A stretch of DNA of 21,325 nt from a virus, in the IMG/VR virus record IMGVR_UViG_3300020204_000448, positions 1 to 21,325 of that record. One strand, given 5' to 3'. This document shows positions 15,340 to 21,325 of the stretch, piece by piece (position 1 is the first letter of the stretch; the number at the start of each line of letters is the position of its first letter). The position numbers were made by a program, and so were the translations under genes. The notes below the pieces were generated by a model. The model was not told where the DNA came from, made no database searches, and saw nothing but the letters and a program-made list of their open reading frames with translations.

Positions 15340-16491
15340 TTAATTAACAGAAAACTCAATACCTCGGTACATGCCCCACCCATTGTAAATGGGCATTACT
15401 TCATATGAGAACTTGTGCTCCCCCCTGTCCTCATACGTAACAACACCTACTCCTTGTTGCCAATTTTCGTACCGAACAATCGGACGCCCGTCAAGGTCCA
15501 CACCACCTTTTGTAGACGGTACAGCACCATCAATGCGGGCAAGACAACCAGGAGAAGCAGCCATAATGGTACGAGGACCATCAAAGTCTTCCCTTGTTTT
15601 AAACGCCGTTTCAATCCTGTGGATGTGTCCATATATCACACTCGTCTTTTCGTTGTTTAGATAAACGTGAGCCGTTGAGCCAGAAGACTTTACACGGTCA
15701 CCGTGAATGATTCTGAGTTTCTCATTAATCCAATAATCGGACGCAGGGTAGCCAGGTCGGTACTCCACTTTGTAGTCATCCATGCGACACAGATACGGAA
15801 CAGTAAGAACGGGCCACGACTGCGGCATATTTCCTTTGCGTAAACCGTACGCTGCTGCTGCGTTGGTAAGAAGATATTTTGGCATACGCTCTTCGTGGTT
15901 TCCAGCAAGCCAAGCAATCTTTGCGTGCGGTGCAGCATTACGAAGTTCCGCACATAGTAAAGCAGCCCTGTCTATTGCCGCTTGAGTAGTTTGTTGGTAG
16001 GCAGGTGTAGTTAGGTATTTACCCATTTCAGGAAAATCAAGGTTGTCACCAACGCAAACTACAACATCTGGTTCTACGGAGCAAATCAATTCAAGAACGA
16101 TTTTAATTGCGTTCTCGTCATGGGTTGGTTCTAATTTACCGTCACGACCACGGTAGTAACCAATCTGTGCATCTGGAACCACTACACACTTTTTAAACTT
16201 GCTTTTTTTAAGAGTGCGTGCTTTTTTAGTAGGCAGTTTGATTGCGGGACCTTGTTGAATTACAGGCCATTTTGGACCACTGTCCCATGTTGGAGAAAAT
16301 TGAATTGCAGCAAGGTCGTGTACTTCTGCTTCACCTTCTTCATTTTTTGTTAACGACTGATAAATGGAAACACGGCTGACGTCACCAATATCGGCAATGT
16401 CTATGTTTTTTCGTTTGAGCAAGTCAAGCAAATCGCCCAACACTTTTTCACGTTTTTCTGGTCCGTTCAAATCATCCTTCAGATTGGTCAC
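15340..16491 (-). CDS. Calcineurin-type metallophosphoesterase
   Basis: 383 residues. GTG start with AAGGAG upstream, overlapping the HTH gene by 20 bases. After a charged ~100-residue N-terminal part, the phosphoesterase blocks appear in order: DAQ with D107 (His of the usual DxH replaced by Gln), GDNLD (148-152), GNHE (197-200), HGD (263-265) and GHIH (288-291). These bind two metal ions and hydrolyse phosphodiesters or phosphomonoesters; the substrate is unknown. DxQ variants of block I, as here, may alter metal affinity. Similar phosphoesterases behind a small HTH protein are, as I recall, frequent in actinobacterial phages. The N-terminal part (helix, then AAIQFSPTW) may bind DNA, but that is a guess. 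Confidence 0.88.
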   Translation of the reverse strand: MTNLKDDLNGPEKREKVLGDLLDLLKRKNIDIADIGDVSRVSIYQSLTKNEEGEAEVHDLAAIQFSPTWDSGPKWPVIQQGPAIKLPTKKARTLKKSKFKKCVVVPDAQIGYYRGRDGKLEPTHDENAIKIVLELICSVEPDVVVCVGDNLDFPEMGKYLTTPAYQQTTQAAIDRAALLCAELRNAAPHAKIAWLAGNHEERMPKYLLTNAAAAYGLRKGNMPQSWPVLTVPYLCRMDDYKVEYRPGYPASDYWINEKLRIIHGDRVKSSGSTAHVYLNNEKTSVIYGHIHRIETAFKTREDFDGPRTIMAASPGCLARIDGAVPSTKGGVDLDGRPIVRYENWQQGVGVVTYEDRGEHKFSYEVMPIYNGWGMYRGIEFSVN

Positions 16492-16756
16492 AAGAACACT
16501 CCTTGTTTACGTGTCGTTGTATCGTACTTACACTTATTTGATAACCGTTCTTACGTAACACTTTAGCAAGCCACACACTACTATGCGACCTATTCTTACC
16601 ATTGAGGTTTGATGTGCGAATGAGTTCAATGGCTTTTACCAATGCCTCACGCTCGTCACCCTCTAAAGAATTAATCAACCTACCTATTTTGCAAGGATAG
16701 TGTTTGGTTTCTTTTGATTGGTCTGTTAAGTCGGTCAGCAACGACGACTTGTCCAT
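16472..16756 (-). CDS. Small helix-turn-helix DNA-binding protein
   Basis: The longest frame begins at a TTG (16768), but that TTG is part of the GGAG ribosome site of the ATG at 16756, so the ATG is preferred (94 residues). Residues about 60-85 (SSVWLAKVLRKNGYQISVST then IQRHVNKECSC) form a helix-turn-helix with a 'S.sTIqRH....C.C' ending. That pattern resembles small DNA-binding proteins of actinobacterial phages that precede a phosphoesterase gene. A helical region EGDEREALVKAIELIR lies before it. The gene is coupled to the phosphoesterase by a 20-base overlap. It might regulate transcription or guide the partner enzyme to DNA. A small terminase role is possible but unsupported. Confidence 0.7.
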   Translation of the reverse strand: MDKSSLLTDLTDQSKETKHYPCKIGRLINSLEGDEREALVKAIELIRTSNLNGKNRSHSSVWLAKVLRKNGYQISVSTIQRHVNKECSCDQSEG

Positions 16757-16780
16757 GTTGTGCTCCAAGTTGTGAAAAAA

Positions 16781-17590
16781 CTACGCAGTGAGGGCGTCCC
16801 ACGTGCGCTGATTGCAAACACCATTGGTTTGTAGGCTAACAGACTTTTTGAAGTAGTTGAGGGCTTTTTCGGTAGCAGGTCCAAAGTTCCCGTCAACTGT
16901 GCAAGCAAAGCCCTTTTTAGTAAGCAACTCTTGCATTTGTTTTACTTTGTCACCCTTGTCTCCCAATTTCAGTTTCAAACCATCGTCTGTATTTACAGCA
17001 GCAGGAGCGGCAACGGGAGCAGCCTCTTTCACTTCTGGGGCTTTAATACCGTTTTTATCCATGTATGTTTTAACAGCAGTAGGAACTTCATCACCGCATA
17101 CATAACGCAAATGCCACGGCTCTTCTGGAACCACTTCCCAACTAAAACCAAATGTTTTAACGTTGTCAATAAGCCACTTAAGACGGGGACCGCTGGCAGT
17201 ATGAACGTCCACCGCAATTCCCAAATTATGTTGAGAGGACCCTGGCGCAGCAAGGCTGGCTAGTTTTGGGTCTTTCTTGTACCATTTGACGCCTTCAAAC
17301 GTCCTGGTTGCATTGCCGTTTGGCTCTTTGGTGTAACGCTGTTTAAACGCTGTAAGTTGTGAATCGTAAGTACGGTAGGTATCTCCTGCCGAAACAGGCT
17401 TTAATTCAACACCGTCTGCTTTGGCCTTTTCCACCATTGCAGCCCACGCTGCTGCGGCAAGCCAGTGCAGTTTTCCACCACCAACGGCGGGACAAAGCAA
17501 GTGCTCAGGCAACCGACCAGGTTGCACACCCTTCAAGTCAGCGGGCATTTTTACTGGAACAACGTAGTCCCAATCAACTTTTTTGGACAT
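16781..17590 (-). CDS. Endolysin: M15 (VanY-like) peptidase plus peptidoglycan-binding domain
   Basis: 269 residues. ATG start with AGGAG upstream. The catalytic domain covers about residues 30-175: SSQHNLGIAVDVH gives H121 and D128, and EEPWHLRYV gives E157 and H160, the zinc ligands and catalytic Glu of VanY-type D,D- or L,D-carboxypeptidases and endopeptidases. A Pro/Ala/Val linker (about 183-200) leads to a PG_binding_1 domain (about 207-267: LGDKGDKVKQMQELL, VDGNFGPATEKAL, RTWDAL). It should cleave the peptide bridge of the host wall at lysis. There is no signal peptide, so it needs a holin; candidates lie on both sides. The gene is upstream of the portal gene rather than behind the tail genes. 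Confidence 0.92.
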   Translation of the reverse strand: MSKKVDWDYVVPVKMPADLKGVQPGRLPEHLLCPAVGGGKLHWLAAAAWAAMVEKAKADGVELKPVSAGDTYRTYDSQLTAFKQRYTKEPNGNATRTFEGVKWYKKDPKLASLAAPGSSQHNLGIAVDVHTASGPRLKWLIDNVKTFGFSWEVVPEEPWHLRYVCGDEVPTAVKTYMDKNGIKAPEVKEAAPVAAPAAVNTDDGLKLKLGDKGDKVKQMQELLTKKGFACTVDGNFGPATEKALNYFKKSVSLQTNGVCNQRTWDALTA

Positions 17591-17592
17591 GC

Positions 17593-19554
17593 TTAACTCC
17601 TCTTGCGTCGTGTTTTTGCTGGTATTAATGATAACTGGTCTGCGGTCTGCGGTTCATTCCTTCGCCTGTTCCGAACGGCGGATTCAAATAAAGGTTTTTG
17701 AGACGCAGTTCTTGACATGTAGTCTTCATGGGCTTCACTAGCAGTTCTACCAAAGCCTAGTTTGTTTAAAACTGGACGAAGTTCAGGCAAATGTTCCCAC
17801 ATTTGACCAAGAGCCAATTTATTTGCAAGGTGTACATCATAATGCTCATCTAAATTAGTGGGAGCATGTCCCCCATATCGGTAAGTCCTTCTACCAGAAC
17901 GACGGGAGGCGTCTCTTCGTTGTCGTGCCAACGTGTGATTGTGTGCGGCTATCACGTCTTCTCTAATTTGATAATGCTCTAGTAGTTCTAGACGGTTTGG
18001 AATTGCAAGGTCATCTCCTGGATTTGCCGCCAAATGCTGACGAACAGCCGAATAGAGTGCCCTTTCCGTAGCGTTCCAATTTCCGTATTCAGAAGAGTAT
18101 CCGCTATTTTTAATTTTTTCTGAACGAACATCAACATCGTGAAACACATCCTCTACCTGCCCACGATGATAGTATGTCCTATCGGTGTGAGCATCGGCAT
18201 AGCCTTCTGCAACAGGGTCCGTTATACTATTACGCATTTTACGGCGAACTCGCTCCGTTCGTACATTGTTAAAACCACGCATAGGTTCAAAAGTGTGTCC
18301 AATTTCATGCACAAGTGTAGACGTGACTGGAACGTATTTGTTTTTAACTGGAACAGTTTCATGAGTAATAGGTTCTTCTATTTCAATTTTATTTCCTTGT
18401 TCATCCATTGTAAAATACATTTTTGTTGGTAGTTTAGTGGGCTTTGTTCTGTCTGGTTCGTGACGGGTGTGCCAAGTTACTGTTTTGTAGTCTGCGTTTA
18501 TAGACCTTCTGTCGGGACCGTTTTCAAGTTTTACAATTCTTGCAGAATGCTTTTCAGTGTTTTTACCAATACCTGGAAACACGTTTGGAACAATGTTATT
18601 AGTTTCTAAAAAATCAAGTACGTCGTGGTCGGGTGCTCGTGTATCGTCAGACGCATAAACTTTGACTATATTGTCAATGTCTACATTGTCAAAATCGTGG
18701 AACCTATGCCATTTTCCTGTTCCTGCTCCTTGTTTTCGTGAATCAACAATATTTTGTTTACTGTCGTTATCCAATTCTTCAACGTGTTCGTTTTCTTCCA
18801 CTTCGTGTCGTTGAGCGTATTTTGAATGCCTATTTTTAATAGGCACGTTCAAATCGCCAAGGGTTAGTTCTTCTAAATCGTCATTGGTGTAAATAGTGCC
18901 ATTAGGATGCCGCCACCGAATATGCTCTTTGCTTTCACCATCGGGTACGTATTTTGGAGCATATTTTCTATTCGGGGCTTGAATTATGTCTTGATAGTAT
19001 TCTGCTGCCTCTGGATTGTGCTTCTCGTATTGTCCCTCTTTCCAGAACTTTTCATTAAAAATTGGTGTATCGGAGGGTTCATAACCCACCGTTTTAATGG
19101 GTACTTTTTGGTAAGCCTGTTCAACACCAACTACGATGTTCCCGCCGTAGAAAGAGGCGTGTCCACGACCACGCCCCAATTCTCCTGTTAATACGGCATT
19201 CGTTCTGCCGATATCTGACATTGTTGTATCGGTTTTGTTAATTGCCTCAACAAATCCAGCAATGTGTCCCTCGGCTGCTGGTCCTTTAAGTCTGGCACGA
19301 CGTGCGTAATCAACGGGGTCTGTTAAACCTAGCGACTTTTTAATGGCTCTAGTACGGTCTTCACTACTTACCGTAGGGTCTTGTACTAAACCAGTATGGG
19401 CATATGGGCTAAACAACATCCCTTGAGGACTGGTGTCACGTTTAGAATTAACTTCTTCCGCTACTCTGTAGTCTTCACGTACAGAGTAATCAGTGGTATC
19501 ACCCGTATCTGGATTTTGCCAGTACGTGTTTTTAAACTGACTGCCTAAAGTCAC
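17593..19554 (-). CDS. Large protein with HEIGH zinc-metalloprotease motif, function unknown
   Basis: 653 residues from a GTG that overlaps the upstream stop (GTGA). It is hydrophilic, rich in Asp, Glu, Arg and His, and lacks signal peptide and membrane segments. VHEIGHTFE (HExxH at 416-420) followed by DPVAEGYADAH (E450) is the zincin pattern with a second motif Glu, so it is likely a zinc-dependent protease. The region before it has a beta-rich part (YKTVTWHTRHEPDRTKPTKL at about 356-375). The C-terminus is Arg-rich (EPQTADQLSL, then ends KTRRKRS). The ~400 N-terminal residues match nothing I recognise. It stands between a membrane protein and the endolysin. It may process virion proteins, be injected, or attack host proteins; the sequence does not say which. 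Confidence 0.72.
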   Translation of the reverse strand: MTLGSQFKNTYWQNPDTGDTTDYSVREDYRVAEEVNSKRDTSPQGMLFSPYAHTGLVQDPTVSSEDRTRAIKKSLGLTDPVDYARRARLKGPAAEGHIAGFVEAINKTDTTMSDIGRTNAVLTGELGRGRGHASFYGGNIVVGVEQAYQKVPIKTVGYEPSDTPIFNEKFWKEGQYEKHNPEAAEYYQDIIQAPNRKYAPKYVPDGESKEHIRWRHPNGTIYTNDDLEELTLGDLNVPIKNRHSKYAQRHEVEENEHVEELDNDSKQNIVDSRKQGAGTGKWHRFHDFDNVDIDNIVKVYASDDTRAPDHDVLDFLETNNIVPNVFPGIGKNTEKHSARIVKLENGPDRRSINADYKTVTWHTRHEPDRTKPTKLPTKMYFTMDEQGNKIEIEEPITHETVPVKNKYVPVTSTLVHEIGHTFEPMRGFNNVRTERVRRKMRNSITDPVAEGYADAHTDRTYYHRGQVEDVFHDVDVRSEKIKNSGYSSEYGNWNATERALYSAVRQHLAANPGDDLAIPNRLELLEHYQIREDVIAAHNHTLARQRRDASRRSGRRTYRYGGHAPTNLDEHYDVHLANKLALGQMWEHLPELRPVLNKLGFGRTASEAHEDYMSRTASQKPLFESAVRNRRRNEPQTADQLSLIPAKTRRKRS

Positions 19555-19826
19555 TCTTCAACAACTTCTTCTAATTCCGCCGATTCTTTATTACGACCAG
19601 TTGAAATCATCAAGCCAGCCAACGTTCCAGTAATGAACGTAGCCACACTAGACAACACACTAAAAAACATTTTATCGTTTTCTGATTGCACTCCAATTGG
19701 TTGAGTAACAAACACAAGTGCGTATAACACACCAGTTGTGGTAATCGTTAAAACGCCAGCCAGCACACAGCCAACAACAAATTTAAGTCGTGCATCAAGT
19801 TCTTCTGGGGTAAGTCTATTTTTCAT
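19551..19826 (-). CDS. Two-helix membrane protein
   Basis: A longer frame begins at 19874, but the ATG at 19826 has a strong GGGAGG site and overlaps the lipoprotein stop, so it is preferred (91 residues). Two clear hydrophobic segments are FVVGCVLAGVLTITTTGVLY (about 17-36) and FFSVLSSVATFITGTLAGLM (about 55-74). A charged N-terminus (RLTPEELDARL) and an acidic tail (SAELEEVVEE) flank them. Size and topology fit a holin or an anti-holin, but no specific motif shows this. Its stop overlaps the HEIGH-protein start, so both are probably made together. Confidence 0.65.
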   Translation of the reverse strand: MKNRLTPEELDARLKFVVGCVLAGVLTITTTGVLYALVFVTQPIGVQSENDKMFFSVLSSVATFITGTLAGLMISTGRNKESAELEEVVEE

Positions 19827-20004
19827 TGGTTTCCTCCCAATCAAATCCAATAAGGTCTTTAGAGCATGCGCCATCTACCTTGCAGGCAGGCAGATTACAT
19901 TCTTCTTTTGCCCAGTTCATAGGGTCCTGGCACTCATAACGGTAATGTCCGTCATATCCGCAGGATGAAAGAGCAAGCAACATTACAAAAATTACCTTTT
20001 TCAC
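19816..20004 (-). CDS. Small Cys-rich lipoprotein
   Basis: 62 residues from a GTG two bases past the holin-like stop. The start KKVIFVMLLALSSC is a lipoprotein signal with lipobox ALSSC, so C15 should be lipidated. The mature part has four Cys (C25, C36, C41, C47) in GYDGHYRYECQDPMNW and beyond, likely two disulfides. I have the impression of near-identical small lipoproteins (HYRY-C-QDP.NW) in aquatic phages, but cannot verify it. It might be a spanin-like or superinfection-exclusion factor at the outer face of the membrane. The role is unknown. Confidence 0.65.
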   Translation of the reverse strand: MKKVIFVMLLALSSCGYDGHYRYECQDPMNWAKEECNLPACKVDGACSKDLIGFDWEETNEK

Positions 20005-20006
20005 AT

Positions 20007-20252
20007 TTATTCTTTCGGGGCCTTTTTGTCAACTTTTGAGAACACCTCATTGATTTCATCAGCATCAAGTTTCCCGTCATCTAGGAACTCACGAGACAAT
20101 CCCTCAACAACGGTGGCAACCCCAGCAATGCCCGCCATAAACACGGCTTTCCACACTGGGACGCCAGCAATGGTTCCAGCGCCGATAACTCCAAGACCGC
20201 TGGCTGCAAATGTTGCAAGCATGCGTAGCAGTACGTTTTTAAATACGCTCAT
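20007..20252 (-). CDS. Holin-like membrane protein with EF-hand-like tail
   Basis: 81 residues. ATG with AAGGA upstream. Residues about 8-48 are almost continuously hydrophobic (MLATFAASGLGVIGAGTIAG then VPVWKAVFMAGIAGVATVVE), enough for two membrane helices. The tail has DDGKLDADEINEVF, half of an EF-hand calcium loop (DG.L...E) whose first acidic positions are missing. Such small glycine- and alanine-rich proteins with an EF-hand-like tail occur in phage lysis regions. A holin role is plausible from size, two helices and a charged tail. It may alternatively be a membrane protein of unknown role. Neighbouring genes are the small lipoprotein and another membrane protein. Confidence 0.65.
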   Translation of the reverse strand: MSVFKNVLLRMLATFAASGLGVIGAGTIAGVPVWKAVFMAGIAGVATVVEGLSREFLDDGKLDADEINEVFSKVDKKAPKE

Positions 20253-20260
20253 ATAGTTCC

Positions 20261-20476
20261 TTACTTTTTCTTAAGAAAATGCCATTTAACATGGTCATGC
20301 AAGTCGCCCTTTACTTCACGAACATCCGTTTTTAATTCGTTAATTGCTTCCATGACAAGGTTGTGGTCGTTTCTGTTTTCTTCACGAAAGTCCAATACAA
20401 ACTTGATTAACCAACCAATTCCTGCACCCAATACTGGAACGGCAGCGACAACTATTGCAATCCAGGATTCGCTCAT
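20261..20476 (-). CDS. Single-helix membrane protein, holin-like
   Basis: 71 residues. The ATG overlaps the upstream stop (ATGA) and has GGAAGG before it. An N-terminal hydrophobic helix, SWIAIVVAAVPVLGAGIGWL (residues 4-23), is followed by a charged amphipathic helix (NELKTDVREVKGDLHDHVKW) and a Lys-rich end. Short proteins with one helix and a coiled-coil tail of this type are found next to lysis genes in many phages, some annotated as holins or DUF2746-type proteins. It is the third membrane protein in this small cluster. Which of them makes the lethal pore cannot be told from sequence. Confidence 0.65.
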   Translation of the reverse strand: MSESWIAIVVAAVPVLGAGIGWLIKFVLDFREENRNDHNLVMEAINELKTDVREVKGDLHDHVKWHFLKKK

Positions 20477-21036
20477 CGCAACCTTCCAAAACCTGCACCA
20501 CGGTCTTTTGGCCCAAAAGATTCACCACGTAGTTCTTTTATTTCTTGATAGTCAAGTTTTCGTTGAAGGTCAAGTTCATTGATGTTTTGTGGATTTGCTT
20601 TGTTATACACATTAATTGCACGGGAGCGCATGCGAGCAGTGTCAATAAAACGAATTCGTGGAGAAACACCAGCGCCTTTTAATCTAGTAAACGGTTTATG
20701 CGCTTTAAAAGCGTCCGTTGGTTCTTGCACACTTTTAGCGCTACTAGACTCACGACGAGCAGATTGATAGCCACCACCAATGAAACCAATACGACGACCA
20801 CTGTCGTTCTTTGCAAACTTGTTTTTAAAGTTGTAGTCGTATCCTAAGTTTTTGTGGCCGTGCTGAGTGCTGTAAAACTCAGACCAACGTGCCTTTCTCA
20901 TTGCCGAAAAGTCATAGAGTCCACCACCTTGATATGACCCAGCAATGGGGATACCAGACAAAGAAGTGGTCAGTGGGATAATGACTTTTCTAGGGTCAAC
21001 ACTTCTACCTGACGGAGAACTGCCGTAACCAGCCAC
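20473..21036 (-). CDS. Basic hypothetical protein
   Basis: 187 residues from a GTG with AGGTAAC upstream. It is Gly/Ser/Arg/Lys/Tyr-rich, mostly without long helices until the end (INELDLQRKLDYQEIKELRG). The middle (GYDYNFKNKFAKNDSGRRIG) is strongly basic, and no enzyme or membrane motif is visible. It is coupled to the following small membrane protein by an ATGA overlap. Its charge may mean that it binds DNA or lies in the virion. I do not recognise it. Confidence 0.65.
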   Translation of the reverse strand: MAGYGSSPSGRSVDPRKVIIPLTTSLSGIPIAGSYQGGGLYDFSAMRKARWSEFYSTQHGHKNLGYDYNFKNKFAKNDSGRRIGFIGGGYQSARRESSSAKSVQEPTDAFKAHKPFTRLKGAGVSPRIRFIDTARMRSRAINVYNKANPQNINELDLQRKLDYQEIKELRGESFGPKDRGAGFGRLR

Positions 21037-21059
21037 AACCGTTACCTAGTTGGCTGTAA

Positions 21060-21325
21060 CTAATCAGAAACGACTGTTGGATTTGGCCTGTTCATGTGGG
21101 AGCCGCTGTTTACCTCTATCTCAAACGTTGGCATACCGTCACCAGACATTGCGCCAGTTACAAAGTCTTGAAGAACAGCAGGGGCTTCAACCCACGAGGC
21201 TGAACCGACATGAGCACGCTCACGCATGGTGTCTTCTGCATGCTTGTAAAACATTTCAGGGTTGTTGTGGTTTTGACGCATTGGAGACGGGGCAGTGTCG
21301 TAGTATGCGCCAATTGAGAAGTCGT
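21060..21325 (-). CDS. C-terminus of an unrecognised protein, cut by window edge
   Basis: The frame is open to the right edge. An ATG at 21281 lies inside it, but the codons before it (reading DFSIGAYYDTAPSPM) continue without a stop and look coding, so the gene probably starts outside the window. The visible part includes RERAHVGSASWVEAPAVLQD (from about the middle) and ends VNSGSHMNRPNPTVVSD. No domain is recognised. It is followed after 23 bases by the basic hypothetical gene. It may be a minor virion protein or part of the gene set before the lysis cluster. Confidence 0.65.
   Translation of the reverse strand, partial: DFSIGAYYDTAPSPMRQNHNNPEMFYKHAEDTMRERAHVGSASWVEAPAVLQDFVTGAMSGDGMPTFEIEVNSGSHMNRPNPTVVSD

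Noticed and set aside
16472-16756. HTH protein as small terminase subunit
   Set aside because: No large terminase is adjacent, and the protein is linked to the phosphoesterase; the C.C ending fits other small phage HTH proteins better.
1-21325. tRNA genes, CRISPR arrays, insertion sequences, integrase or attachment sites
   Set aside because: I looked for cloverleaf arms, direct repeat arrays, transposase motifs and terminal inverted repeats and saw none. The gaps are too short for most of them.

Overview
The window is part of the late (virion and lysis) region of a tailed phage with a contractile tail, a myovirus. Every gene I can support is on the minus strand, so the region is transcribed from right (21325) to left (1). 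Spacing is operon-like: stops and starts often overlap (GTGA, ATGA or TGATG junctions) and the longest gaps are under 150 bases. There are no tRNA, rRNA, IS, CRISPR or integrase signatures. Both ends cut through genes.

Layout in transcription order. (1) 21325-19551: a cut-off gene of unknown function, a basic hypothetical protein, two small membrane proteins that could be holins, a small Cys-rich lipoprotein and a two-helix membrane protein. (2) 19554-14711: enzymes. These are a 653-residue protein with a HEIGH zinc-metalloprotease motif, an M15 peptidase endolysin with a peptidoglycan-binding domain, a helix-turn-helix protein, a calcineurin-type metallophosphoesterase, and a proteasome-beta/HslV-like N-terminal-nucleophile (Ntn) peptidase. 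(3) 14683-9573: head genes. These are a small Lys-tailed membrane protein, portal, coiled-coil scaffold, HK97-fold (N4-gp56-type) major capsid protein, a 78-residue protein, a fibre- or decoration-like protein and a 51-residue protein. (4) 9569-7005: head-tail connector genes (adaptor, closure, gp10-like completion protein, tail terminator). (5) 6924-1: tail genes. These are sheath, tube, a zinc-ribbon T4 gp26-like/tail-assembly-chaperone protein with an out-of-frame continuation, a tape measure carrying two wall-degrading domains, and the start of a contractile-injection-system (CIS) tube-adaptor-like protein. The large terminase is not in the window.

How the genes fit together: portal, scaffold and capsid protein build the prohead. 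The connector set closes it and joins a tail made of tube, sheath and tape measure. The tape measure carries an M15 peptidase and a lytic transglycosylase domain, presumably for local wall opening at DNA entry, while the separate M15 endolysin acts at lysis. The Ntn peptidase, the HEIGH protein and the phosphoesterase are not standard virion parts and are the least explained elements.

Host: the sequence is AT-leaning with many GTG and some likely TTG starts. The HTH plus phosphoesterase pair and the M15/PG-binding lysin recall phages of Actinobacteria, and the small lipoprotein and EF-hand-like membrane protein recall aquatic phages. A low-GC aquatic actinobacterium is a reasonable guess but is inference, not shown.
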